A stretch of 64,000 bases of DNA from positions 992,001 to 1,056,000 of the forward strand of contig NC_052476.1 in assembly GCF_009730915.1 (NCBI RefSeq). Direction: 5' to 3'. Shown here one piece after another: positions 22,095-34,288 of the stretch (position 1 is its first letter; the number at the start of each line of letters is the position of its first letter). Both the position numbers and the translations under genes were made by a program. Origin of the DNA: Dioscorea cayenensis subsp. rotundata. Its lineage: Eukaryota > Streptophyta > Magnoliopsida > Dioscoreales > Dioscoreaceae. Below the pieces are notes generated by a model. That model saw only the letters and a list, made by a program, of their open reading frames with translations, had not been told where the DNA came from and searched no databases.

Positions 22095-23819
22095 TATATA
22101 TATATATATATAAAATTTACCAATGATTGGAATTAAATTATGTGACAATTATTGTTGAAATAAAATTAGAAATATCTGATTAATTATTGCAAAGATAAGA
22201 ATCTAAACTGTGAATGCATATCAAAAACAAAATTTAAATCTTCATATTACAACATGATCATATTTATTTATCTAAATTTGGTGAGATTTATGAAAAGGAT
22301 ATCATTTTCAATGCTTTATATAGTAGTTAATATATTATTTCAATACTTTTTAAGGAAAACCACTTCCAAGTGTAAGTGATGACTTACAAGGTTCTCAGTT
22401 CCCACCACTCAAAATCCAGCGGGAAAACGGACGGGAAACCACTGTTTCCGTGACAAAGGGACATGCTGTTCTCTTACGCTGCTCCCCCGAACCCATCTTC
22501 CCCTATCCTGTTCCCACATCGAAGGATAGTGTATACTGTGCCTTATGGTCTATTTGCTTCTATACACTCTTCCAATGGTTTTACCAATTATAAAATTAAT
22601 TCAAAAAGAAAAACATTAACATGCTTAGTTCTTTAATTATTCCTATAAACTTTTATTAAAATAATCAAGTTATGGGATGAAAAGTGTTATATGGAGAACC
22701 ATCGTTTATGGATATATAATATAAATAATCACATTATACTAAAAATAAAATGAAATAATATTTGCCAAAAATTAAGAGATGTTAATTGGTATTCGGGTAT
22801 ATATTTTAAAGTGCAAGCAATATCACTTCTGGTGATTGTCGTTTGTATTGATTGTTTTGTTTTGTTGTTTTTCTGATTTTGTTTTTTTTAAATGAAATTA
22901 TGTGATTTATTCATTTTTTTAAAAAAATAAATAGAGATTGAGTAGAGTTCGATCTAAAAGTAAAAATATATTTTTTAGTAATATAAGTATAATGATTGTG
23001 CCCGGCTACTCTTGATCTGTTTTGTCATTTTTAACTGTAAAAAGAAAAAGTCAAATAGATAATATATAAATTAAAATTTAATTTTTAAAGATAATTATGA
23101 ACAATAGAGAACCATCTTTTCAAATGATGATAAATTTTCACATTTTATTTATTTTTCTAAATTTTCTCCTTATTATTATTTTTTCTTGTATTTACTTGAG
23201 GGACCGGATAAGGAAAATGATTACTGAGGGATAGCAACACCCTCAAAGACCCGCCCGCACAGTACGACGACGACCTTCCAACTAACGGAACCGCGATTCT
23301 GGGGATCTGCTGTTAAGTCCACGTGTCACAATCTGATTCGTTTTCATAGCCCGCTCAGCGACCCACGACAACACGAGCGGCATGTGACTCGCGTTTCCTA
23401 TTGGGTCCCACCTCAACTCCGGCTCTTATCCACAACACCTGGTTTCACCACGCGCGCCTCTGTAGACCGTCCGATATAAGGGAACGGATCTAGAGATTAA
23501 ATCGACGGTGGATGTAGCAACCGCATAGAAGAGTCGTATGAGTGTGTTTGTTCTGGTGCCGCGCCCGCCGAGGTGGAATAAAAAGGCTTCGAGATGAAAG
23601 ATCGGAGAAAAAAAAGAGAGCTTTTCGTAGTCGATCGAAAGGGTTGCTTTGAAGGCAAGAGGGGAAAAAAAGAGAAAAAGGTGGATAAAACCCTAGCGAA
23701 TTCCCTCCAATGCGGCTCCGATCGGCTTCGATTCGAGCTCTAATGGCGTTGAAGCTGTGGTTTATTGCTTTCTAGGCTGTGGTTTTGTTGGAGAAGGTGG
23801 TGGTGATTTGGGTTTTTTG
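22095..23819 (+). other. Intergenic region and promoter/leader of the kinesin gene
   Basis: 22395-22530 is an orphan G/C-rich patch of unknown origin. From about 23220 the composition changes sharply to CpG-rich, which I read as the promoter and 5' UTR of the kinesin gene. The leader holds an AAAACCCTAG telo-box-like motif at 23687-23696. Other parts are featureless AT-rich DNA. Confidence 0.45.
23319..23328 (+). promoter_or_regulatory. G-box in the kinesin promoter
   Basis: CCACGTGTCA contains the CACGTG core bound by plant bZIP and bHLH factors. It lies about 500 bases before the start codon in the CpG-rich upstream block. The match is by sequence only. Confidence 0.4.
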
Positions 23820-26800
23820 ATGGCGTCGAGGCAAGGAACTAGGCATCGGAAAGGGAGCTCGGCGGGGGGGAAGACTGTGAACTCGCCGTCATCGTCGACG
23901 ACTTCGTCGTCGCGGCAGGTGATGGAGGTGGCGTCAGTGGATGAGCAGAGCTCGCCGGCGTCGTCGTCGGCGCAGTATTTCTGTGCTGATGGGATTGGGT
24001 TGGATGCGGACCCTTGCAAGGAGAATGTGTCCGTCACCGTCCGGTTCCGGCCGCTCAGGTATTGTGCATTTTGTGTTTTTGATTTTGTTTTTGGTTGGAT
24101 TGATTGGAATGTTGTCTGATTTTATGGTTGGGTTTTGGTTTTTCTGGTGTTTAGTCCTCGGGAGATCCGGCAGGGGGAGGAGATTGCTTGGTATGCCGAT
24201 GGGGAAACGATCGTGAGAAGTGAGCAAAATACGTCACTCGCATATGCTTATGGTACGTTCTCATTTAACTTGTGTCGCATTCCGAGAAATTCTCTGACTA
24301 TTAGAAAATAATCATGGTCTTTGTTTTATCTGTTTGTTTTTGTGTTTGAGATTTATGAATGGGCTTCATTTGCTAAATGTTGGTGTTTTGCTGTAGCTGT
24401 AGATCTGGTTGGTTGTCGTATGTGGTTTATAAGCTTTCTTTGTAATTGATACATATAATGGGCAAACCCTTCGAATCATTCCCTACATTGAGGTGCAACT
24501 GCATCGTTGAGTCTTGTGGACAATTTGGCTAATGCACACAGTGCATGATGCACTGTGGATTATATTTTTCCTCATCACCGGAAGTTTCTCTTTGTGTCTG
24601 TATTTATATAAAGCATGCATATTTCTCGTATATTCAATATGTTATTCACCATTGGTGTTTTTGGAATTTGACCATCAATCAAGCTCTGATCCATTCTGGG
24701 GATGCTTGAATTGTGTAAAGCTGCATTGAGCATTATATACAAATAGTTTGGTTAATTTCATTTCCAGACACATAAACTTTTGACGTAACTGTTATCATTC
24801 TTCACATTATAGCTTCAGTACTCATGTGTGCATGAGGTAGATCACAGAAGCCTCTGATTAGTCAATCTATCTGTTTGTGTGTGATAATGCCAGATAGAGT
24901 TTTTGGACCTACAACTACAACACGCCATGTGTATGATATAGCTGCTCAGCATGTTGTCAGTGGTGCTATGGAGGGCATAAATGGTTGGTGTCAACAAATT
25001 TCCTCTATTTTCCTATTTTAGAAGGATATGGAAATCTGTGCAAACCAATACTTAACCAATTTTGTCCACAGGAACAATATTTGCTTATGGAGTTACAAGT
25101 AGTGGAAAGACCCATACAATGCATGTGAGCATTACAAATTGTTGTTTCAATTTTCAGTAGAATTACTTTTACATGTTTGGAGTTCTTTATTCAAGTACTC
25201 TTTCACAGTTTCACTCAGTGTATGGTTTTAATTTGCTGTGAACCTGTTGTCGTTCTCCAATTCTTATTGCTTGTTAACAGCAAATGTCTTTAAATGGTGC
25301 CCTAACCAATTGCAGGGAGATCAAAGATCCCCGGGTATTATACCTTTGGCTGTGAAGGATGCATTTAGTATCATACAAGAGGTGACTTGAATGGTTGTCC
25401 ATTTCTAGGCTCTCTTTGTAAATTTCTGAACTTCCTTGTAACATATTTTTAAATTTTCTTATCCAGACTCCTAGCAGGGAATTTCTTCTACGTCTGTCAT
25501 ATATTGAAATCTATAATGAGGTTTGTCTCCTTTTCTCTTCTCTAGTCATGTTCACTCTGTGTTATTGTTTGATTTAGCAATGGGAAGATGTGGTCTCCTT
25601 GTTTTTGGTTTCTTCATCAGAGTTCTTGACTGACTTTTATGCTTTTGTTTGAATAAATGCCTTTTGTTGTTGTGTTTTTCACTGCCAAATCATCCATTTT
25701 GTGTCATGTATAAATTATGCTACCATTTCATATTACAGCTTTGTTGCCTTAAAAGAAATGCTTTTTTCTTTCATTTCTTCTTTATTTTGAATGGTTTATA
25801 TTGCTCCTTAACCAATTAATGGCAATGTATTCTTTTTGTGCTAATCATCTTGTGAACTGACCAATGGATAATGGTGGGTATATGTATAGATTGCAAATAT
25901 CAATATCAAAAAGTGCTGAAAATACTACTGCTTCTTGTCTTCATTTTGACACTTCGATGTGGTGGCTATTTTGCAACTTCTTTAACTGTTTCATGCAGAA
26001 TGTTATGATCCCTTGTAATTTTTTCTTTTTCTGATGAAATATCTAACCCCATTATACCAATTTCAGGTTGTTAATGACTTGCTTAATCCGGCAGGCCAGA
26101 ATCTAAGAATTAGGGAGGATCTTCAGGTGCTCCTGCCATTTATGCTAAATGGAAATGGTAGATTTGGTTGTTTGTGTGTTCAAATGTTGCTTTGTACTAA
26201 TTGGTGAATGTTTTAATTCCTCTCAGGGAACTTTTGTTGAGGGTATTAAGGAAGAAGTTGTGTTATCCCCTGCTCATGCCTTGTCCCTTATTGCTGCTGG
26301 GGAAGGTATTCTTTTATGTTGCTAGCTTTCCTTTAATTATGATAATTTGTCTTGTCATGAACTCATATTACCATGGGCATATGTGATGTACCTGGCAGAA
26401 TCCATTTAGTCAGTTCTATTCAAACTACATAATCAACTAAGAAAACTATGTAACTTGTTAGGCTTCATTCAATGGGTGTTATCATTTGCTAACAATGTGA
26501 ATCAAGAGATTCTAGACTACTGATGTTATAATATCTGGATTGGCAGAGCACAGGCATGTGGGATCTACTAACTTCAATTTACAAAGCAGCAGAAGCCATA
26601 CAATATTCACACTGGTACTTAAGCTGCTTTCAGTTGTTAAAGATAGGTGAATGTTTTGAGTGCAAAAAACATCTGATCCATTAGTTGTACTCCTTTTGCA
26701 TGCTGTTTTATTACATTAATTGAAATAACTTTATGTTTGCCTCTCTTTGGTGATAGAAATCCCTTCTTTGAACATCCCAACTAGTATGCCCGACATGCCT

Positions 26801-29800
26801 GTATCTAGCTTGTGTTGTTTTTATTACTGTTCTTGAAGCCCTTTTCACAATGTCACTGCTCCAAATAACTCTATACGCTCTGAAGGAATGCATTATTAGT
26901 CTGTGAACTTCTGACATCTGTAGCTCTTTGTATTTTTCATCTTATACCTGCTGTTTGTTTTTAACTGAGCATTATTATGCAAATGAGATTTTCTGCTTTT
27001 TTCCTTGAAATGTAATTGAGTTAAGAATCATTTGAGATTATCAAACTTTTTGAACCATGGCTAAAGCATGTCTTGAACAAGTTCTGATTCTTACAAATGG
27101 TGCATTTGATCTCACTAGTTTAATTTGTAGTGTTGATAAACTACTATTTTGAATATCATGATTTGCATTGCCAATATATATACTGAACTTTGCTTAGTTC
27201 TGTAAAGGTGTAGATCATTTGCATGCAATGCTATGATGTGCATGAGCTTTTAAGCTGCTATTTTTCTTCCCATATTTGCTGATTTTCATGGGATTTAGTT
27301 GACAATGGTGACAGACAATAGAGAGTAGTCCCTGTGGTGAATCTAGTGAAGGTGGAGCTGTGAACTTTTCCCAGCTTGTAAGTTAAATTCAGAGACTTGC
27401 TTTCAATTTACCTTTGTTGCTTTGCTTTTTAATTTTCCTTTGTTATGTGGGAGCTTAAAAATGAAATACTAGATCTGACTAGTTTTTAATGCGTTAATCC
27501 ATGATGGAACTCCCTCATATTGCTACTTTGGGCCACTCACTCAGCCACTATTCTTTTCACTGCAGCCTGCATATTCATGGCAGGCTCTTTCCAAAACATT
27601 CAATGGGATGCCACCCATTATTGATTGAAATAAGTTGTATATTAAGTTTAACAAAGACAATACTTCACCCATAGGTGATAGTTCACGCTCTGCAGCACTC
27701 ATTGTAGAACACAAGGATGCAAGTTCTTCTGTAGTGTTATCATCTATTAAAGTCTTATGTCATTTTTGTATTTTACTTATATGTGCAGAACCTCATCGAT
27801 CTGGCAGGTTCAGAGAGCTCAAGAGTGGAAACTACTGGAGTACGTAGGAAGGAAGGATCTTATATCAACAAAAGCCTTTTAACTCTTGGAACTGTGAGAA
27901 CCTTTTAAATACTTGTATTTATTGGACTGTTGATTATACTTCCAAATTTGTTCTGGTGTTCTATTCATGGTATAAGATTACTGGAAGGTGGAAATGTATA
28001 GTTAATTGATCACCCCTATTTGTATTTTGGTATTGAAAAAAATTGACATGCCCATTTGTTGATTGGTTTTTACGTCTCTTTCTAGCAATTTACATTATTT
28101 TTGTGTTTATTAAAAATTGTAATCATTCAGAACCTCTAAATGCAGGTGATTTCTAAATTAACAGATGGAAAAGCTACGCATATTCCATATCGTGATTCCA
28201 AATTAACTCGTCTCCTCCAATCATCCTTGAGTGGTCAAGGGCGTGTATCTGTAAGTTGATAAATTCCTCCTGATTGTTTAACATGCATAGCCTGTAATAA
28301 GGGAAAGGAACAATCCAATATTCAATGTGTACTCTGGTTAAATTAAAGAACCACTTTGCTATGATGAGATATTCTGATATCTGGCAACTTGGCGCAGCTC
28401 ATATGTACTGTTACACCATCATCAAGCAATTTGGAAGAGACGCACAACACATTAAAATTTGCACACCGTGCAAAACACATCGAGATTCAAGCATCACAAA
28501 ACAAAGTATGCCAGTCTGTCTGGAATAGTTATTTCTTGGCATTTACTGTGATGTCTAATGGCTTCCTGTAGGCAGTTATTTAAACGGTAGTTCATAATAT
28601 TCCTCCTAATGTTTTTGTTCATGATGTAACTGATCTTATGTCTTGCAGATTATTGATGAAAAATCTCTGATTAAGAAATATCAGACTGAAATTCGTAGCT
28701 TGAAGGAAGAACTAGAACAATTGAAAAGGGGAATTGTATCTTATCCTCCATTAAAAGATATTGGAGAGAATGACATTGTCCTATTAAAACAAAAGGTATG
28801 CTTACAAGTTATATGCTTCTTTTGTTGGGAATCACCAAATCTGCTGACCACTTTTAATAACTTTGAGATGTGAATAGCTAGAAGATGGTCATGTGAAGTT
28901 GCAGTCAAGGCTCGAGCAAGAGGAGGAAGCTAAAGCTGCCTTGTTAGGGAGGATACAGAGATTAACAAAACTAATTCTGGTGTCTACTAAAACTGCACAG
29001 TCTTCAAGATTTTCTCCGCGTCCTGGGCTAAGGCGAAGGCATTCCTTTGGGAGAAGAGGAGGTTTTTCTTTCTTCTTCTTCTTCCTTTTTTCTGTTTGTT
29101 TGTTTGTGATAATGTTATGCAAAACATTTGACTGTAGATATTGTGCTCTTTGTTCCTTGATTTCCTACTAACAGCTATTCATCATACTGAAAATGTGTTC
29201 ATGTTAATTTCTTGTGTTTACATGTTTTACCCGGCTGGCTGTTCTTATATGTTGGTGTTTATGATGAACTTGCAGCTTGCTTACCTCCCATACAAAAGGC
29301 GAGACATGCTCTTGGATGATGAAAATTGTGACCCTTATGTTCCTGTAGAGGGATACAATGAGGCAACTGATGATAGTTCTAAGGAAGACAAAAAGAACAA
29401 GAAACATGGGCTCCTGAATTGGTTCAAGTCACGGGTATAAATTATACTAGTATTAAATTTCTTATTGATTTAATTAAGTTTGACAAATTTAGAACCTCAA
29501 AATTGCAAAACCTTTTCTCACATGATTCATTGATGATTTAATTTTATTTCTTGCCTTCCCCATTATTTTCTTCTCTGTCGTGGCTGTCAAGACATGGCGC
29601 ATCTGACCTTATAACAGCAGCTTCTTTCGAGTTTATGGTCTTTTGATCTTTCACTGTTTTAAAATGTGATATAAAAATTGAGTTTGATTTGCAACTTTGT
29701 TAACTTTCAGCTTCTCAATATGACATGGTGCTTTCTTCAGATGCATTGATGAAACCTCATTTGATAAGCTTGATTTCTTTATAATTTTTTTATTTAGATC

Positions 29801-32768
29801 ATTATTTTTTACTACTTTCAGAAACGAGATGGTGGAATGGCAACCTTAACAAGCTCTGATGGTGAAAAATCAAGTGTAACAAAATCGTTAACTACACCAT
29901 CAACTCCTCAAGCATATGGCGAGTACGTCCCTGCAGAGGCTGGAATGCTAAACTCCCTCGATGGCACAGAATGGCCCTGGTGATCACATCTCGGATGTGG
30001 TGAATGGTAGAGAACTTCCCAGCGACAGTATTTCCCTTGAAGAGACACCTATGGTATGCAACCTGCCTTCTAGTTACTATCTGCATCTGGTTGTTCAATT
30101 GGCGGATGGCTAGTTTCTCTTCCCTCGTTAATGTCCACTTCAATATGAGCTACCAGTTTTGGATAATCATACTTAATTATACTGAATTTCTATCAAGTCC
30201 TGGCACTATCCCACTAATCTATTTTTACAAAATTTAATTATTTAAATAAATATGTCTAATATTTATTTATTTTTTAAAATATTGATAAATATTAATGATA
30301 CTTAGAAAAATAAAATTTTTTACTTTTGATTAGTTATGTATTAGTTCGGTCAATGCAACGAAAGGTTATTCCCTAATCTAACATTTAAAATAAATTCTTC
30401 TAATTCAATGCTTTCATCTTCCGACCAAACTCCCATAATTTTCCGAAATTTCTATTATGCAAACTCGGCAATTATAGAAGCAATTTGAGATCATGAATCC
30501 AGTGTTTGATGTTGTATACCAACAACTCAATAGGCATTAACAAATTGAATATTGGATTTTTTTCCTAAAAATATGGGATATATATATATATAGGACCATT
30601 CATCGTCCATAGATAAGAAATCTATGGATGTCCATTATCTCGTTGGATTTTGATCCAATGGCCAATATTGACAAACAGTAGTCAATACGGTAACAAGTAC
30701 AGTAATTACTATTTGAAACATAGTATGTAGTATTACTGTTTATTAATGTCGGCCCTTGGATCGCGATCCAATGGTTGATAATTAGACGTCCATAGAGGAT
30801 ATTTTGCCTATGTGTGTGCATACCTTCCAAAATTGTCATGAGCTTGCTTTATGAAGAATTTCAGTGACAGTATAATGTGTTCACCGATGTTAGTTGCCGT
30901 TTTAGTTCGCCCCACTCATAAATCCCTTTGATGATTTTTGTATTTATGTAGTGTAAATAACTTTCCTCTTGTTTTATCTGACTCTAGACTAGCGTAAAAT
31001 CCATCGATCATGTTGAACTGCTGAGAGAGCAACTAAAAATTCTGTCTGGTGAAGTAGCACTCCATTCAAGTGTTCTGAAAAGACTTTCAGATGAGGCAGT
31101 GCACAACCCAAAGAAAGAACACATTCAAGTATTTCTTTGTATCTTGAATTATCGATTTGAAATACTGTGAAAAATGCACATTCTCAACTATCAAATTTTG
31201 ATTTTGCAGTTGGAGATGCGCAAGGTGAATGAGGAAATCAAGGCCAAATCCCAACAAATAGCTTCTATAGAAAAACAGATGGCTGATTCATTCTTAGCTA
31301 CCCAAGGCAAGATCGACAAGCTGGAAAATTCACTGGTAAATATTTTTGGAAAATTTACTGAAATGATAGATACTTCTGGGTTTTGATATAAATTTCCATG
31401 TCATCATAAATGTGTGTTTCCTGGTGCAGTCTTATGCTGACTTAGTAGAACAACTCAATGAGAAGTCTTTTGAACTTGAGGTAATTTAAGCTTTGGTAAA
31501 CGTTTTTTTCCACATAGATGTTATGTTGATCATATCTTGCTTGAGGATGGTGTATAACTCTGAATTACCCATATATATTGTCTGGATAAACACTGCTTTT
31601 TGAAATCTTAAAAAATTAACAGTCATAATCATTATTATCATGGTTACGGTTTTGAGAGAAACGGAGACCATATAAATATCACCGTACCTTTTATTTGATT
31701 TCCAGGTGAAAACTGCAGATAACAGAGTGATCCAAGAACAGCTAAATGAAAAGGTTAGAATCATCACTCAATGTGCTCAAGCTTCTATTGCTGGATGATA
31801 TTCTGAAATTAAGGCTATTAATGTCCAAAAATTTCTGTAATGGCAGACATCAGAATGCCAAGAGCTACAAGAAACAGTTGCTTCTCTTAGACTACAGCTC
31901 ACACAAGCACATGAGGTGGAAAACTCATTTTTAACAAGTAATCAAACGCATCATGGAATTGGAGAAGCACAATCACCAAGGAGTAGAGATCTATCCTCAA
32001 GAAAGCTCTCAACTGAGCTCCTTCAGCAAGCTCAGGTAAATGAGTTATGCCATTTGTTCAAATAGTACCAACTATCTCCTAGCCCACCTACAGCCTCATG
32101 ATTTGGTTAACAAATTCATGGTATATATATATACATACGCATATTTTGTGTACACAGAATTAATTCATCAGGAGTTTCAGTTGGCATTAATGTTTTTGTC
32201 TACTGAATATAAATAAAAATAACAAATTTGAACTATTTGTTGATAGGCTTCTGAGATTTGTGAATTAAAGGAGAAAGTTTTGGAGTTAACTGAAGCAAAA
32301 AGTCAACTTGAAGTTCGAAACCAGAAACTAATGGAAGAGAGCTCATATGCAAAAGGTTTGGCATCAGCTGCAGGTGTTGAGTTGAAGGCATTATCAGAAG
32401 AAGTCACCAAGCTAATGAACCATAATGAAAGACTCGCCACAGAACTCGCAACTCTGCGGAGCTCTACGCCTCGCCGAGCAACTAGTGTAACAAGGAATAA
32501 CAACAGACGAGACAGTGGCCAACATATCAAGCGTCAAGAAACAATGGCGAAGAAAGAAGCAAATGCAGTATATGAAAGAGAGTTATTATCACTGGAAGCT
32601 TCATTAAGGGAAAAGGATCAAAGAGAAGTTGAACTCCAGAAGAAAGTAGAGGAATCCAAACAGAGAGAAGCCTTTCTGGAGAATGAACTGGCCAACATGT
32701 GGGTTCTAGTAGCTAAGCTGAAGAAAGCTAATGGAACTGAAACTAACGACTCAAATTTTAAAGAATGA
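23820..32768 (+). CDS. Kinesin-7 (KIN-7 / MKRP-type) motor protein, 23 exons, two apparent frameshifts
   Basis: Exons: 23820-24058, 24155-24252, 24894-24983, 25072-25124, 25316-25381, 25467-25520, 26067-26126, 26227-26305, 26547-26614, 27315-27377, 27789-27893, 28146-28250, 28398-28505, 28649-28795, 28878-29061, 29276-29434, 29822-30053, 30988-31128, 31210-31335, 31430-31480, 31706-31753, 31847-32035, 32247-32768. The N-terminus is Ser-rich, then the motor begins ([11 protein letters not shown]). It has a P-loop (SSGKTHT, exon 4), NxxSSRSH switch I (exon 9), DLAGSE switch II (exon 11) and [11 protein letters not shown] (exon 12). The neck and long coiled coil follow, ending [14 protein letters not shown], the tail of plant KIN-7D/E-like proteins. 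Family members move on microtubules, and some are predicted for mitochondria or plastids. Exons 15 and 17 are each one base too long (near 29049 and 29960), giving premature stops. Without them the product would be about 994 residues. Confidence 0.88.
30592..30822. mobile_element. MITE with long imperfect inverted repeats, in a kinesin intron (copy 1)
   Basis: The left arm (about 30621-30668) and right arm (about 30745-30797) are imperfect inverse complements over about 50 bases; for example TCTATGGATGTCCATTATC pairs with GATAATTAGACGTCCATAGA. The same element occurs at 44056-44290. It sits in the intron between exons 17 and 18 and follows an (AT)n run. No coding capacity. Its exact ends and target duplication are uncertain. 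The long arms would suit a Mutator-like MITE. Confidence 0.7.
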
Positions 32769-33686
32769 CAAGACCTAAATAATAAAAGAGTTGACAAGTC
32801 AAAAGTGATAGATAAGGTGTGTTGATTTGCTTGGGCGTGTGTGTGTGTGTGTGTGTCTGTGCAAATGTTGTATATTTGAGCTTACTTTGTATTGTGAATT
32901 CTTGTTATTCCTATTGGTTTTATTCTTTATACTGCTGTTCGTTGCAACCAATGGTTAACATAAAATCATAAACTATACATCCAAATTGTTAGAATAGGGA
33001 TGAAGATTCAAAAATAATTTATTTTATAAAATATAAAAACTTTGAACACATGAACATGACTTTTCCTTCTATCAAATTGTCTTGTGGGACAGTGGGACAA
33101 GTGTTTTTAACTTTTTATAATTAGATGTCTAAAAACAAATAATCTTAGAAGTGGATCTAATATTAGGGAGAAAGAATGCATGTTAACTGTTTAAGTCATA
33201 TGGTTTGCCTGCCACTCGCTTGACTTGGCCCTTAAGTTTATACACCATGCACCATTTTCAATAAAAAAAGAAACAATAAAAAACCAAATAAAGTAAATAA
33301 ACAAAACAAAGAGTGACATGGATCCCCACTTCACTAATCCCTTTCCAAATAGTCCCCTTTCATGAACACTACCTTTTCTTTTATTCCACCTAGCAGCATG
33401 GTCGGTGCTACGTGGCACCACACCATTGGCCACTTATTCCCTTACAACAGAGAATCCCAACCATGAAAACCTTGGACGTATTCCCTGCTGTAAGGAATCC
33501 TTACTTCACAAGTAAAGTTCACAGAAAGCCCCTCCACTGTTACTACCATTTCGTTTTAATATAATATATATATATATAGATTTTTTTTTTTTATGCCCTC
33601 TTTAATCCCCCCAATAAAAACCTCTATATAAACCCCCCTTCTCAACAACTTCTTTTACTCACTTCTAACAAGAGAAATCAAAGATC
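32769..33686 (+). other. Kinesin 3' region and upstream region of the small membrane-protein gene
   Basis: A (GT)n run at about 32838-32856 lies in the probable kinesin 3' UTR. Further on, GCTACGTGGCACC (about 33408-33420) carries an ACGT core. No gene is seen between the two. Confidence 0.45.
33623..33630 (+). promoter_or_regulatory. Probable TATA box of the small membrane-protein gene
   Basis: CTATATAAAC lies about 60 bases before the ATG at 33687 and is followed by a C/T-rich leader, the normal plant spacing for a short 5' UTR. Confidence 0.55.
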
Positions 33687-34082
33687 ATGGCTAATAGTAG
33701 ATACTATTACCAAAACAGTCCTCAATATGGTAGTTCATCTTACAACCAAGTCCCTACACTTCCAATCCACTTATGCTTCTTTCTTGTGATACTTTTGTTG
33801 TTCATGGGTATATCATGGTACATGAGTTATGAGTCTGCATTTGAGAGTGTAATGGAGCAACTCAAGCTCATGCTCATCCTTTCACCATTAGTGTTGTTAC
33901 TTGCTGTGCACTGGCTGTCTCAGCGCTCGCCGGAGCTTCTCATTCCTTTGCCGGAGAAAGAGTCTTTCCACCGTGCCGGAGGATCTCCATGGGGTGTTGC
34001 CTTTGTTTTGGTTCTCCTCATGTTCATGATCTCTTATCAGTCTTATTTTCAAGAAAGATGGTTCCCTCTTCTCAGCAGATGA
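33687..34082 (+). CDS. Small plant-specific three-pass membrane protein, function unknown
   Basis: Intronless frame of 131 residues beginning MANSRYYYQNSPQYGSS, a polar Tyr/Asn/Ser-rich head. Three hydrophobic stretches follow at about residues 26-46, 57-77 and 100-118. Between the second and third is SQRSPELLIPLPE, and the end is SYFQERWFPLL. I recognise this pattern as a plant family of small uncharacterised transmembrane proteins, but no function is known to me. A well-placed TATA box and leader support that it is transcribed. The TGA stop overlaps the first unit of a TGATGAA tandem repeat. Confidence 0.82.
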   Translation: MANSRYYYQNSPQYGSSSYNQVPTLPIHLCFFLVILLLFMGISWYMSYESAFESVMEQLKLMLILSPLVLLLAVHWLSQRSPELLIPLPEKESFHRAGGSPWGVAFVLVLLMFMISYQSYFQERWFPLLSR

Positions 34083-34112
34083 TGAATGATGAATGATGAA
34101 TGATGAATGATG
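34080..34112 (+). repeat. (TGATGAA)n heptamer tandem repeat starting at the stop codon
   Basis: About four and a half units of TGATGAA run from the TGA stop of the membrane-protein gene into its 3' UTR. Stops occur in more than one frame within it. Confidence 0.9.
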
Positions 34113-34238
34113 TAACTATTAGAGGGAGAGCTTGGTCTTTTCCTCTTTTTATTTTTATTTTTATTTTAATCTTTTTTTTAGATGGTTAGCTAGTAAAGAA
34201 ATCTTATCTCTCCTCTAGTTCATTCTAGTAAATTTGGA

Positions 34239-34288
<50 letters not shown>

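Noticed and set aside
23757-23819. Upstream in-frame ATG before the kinesin start
   Set aside because: The added residues are hydrophobic and unlike KIN-7 N-termini. The ATG at 23820 begins the recognised MASR-type Ser-rich start.
28870-29061. Kinesin frameshift explained by alternative splice sites
   Set aside because: I found no GT donor or AG acceptor nearby that restores the conserved Gly-Glu-Glu-Glu-Leu-Ala junction in phase. An extra base is simpler.
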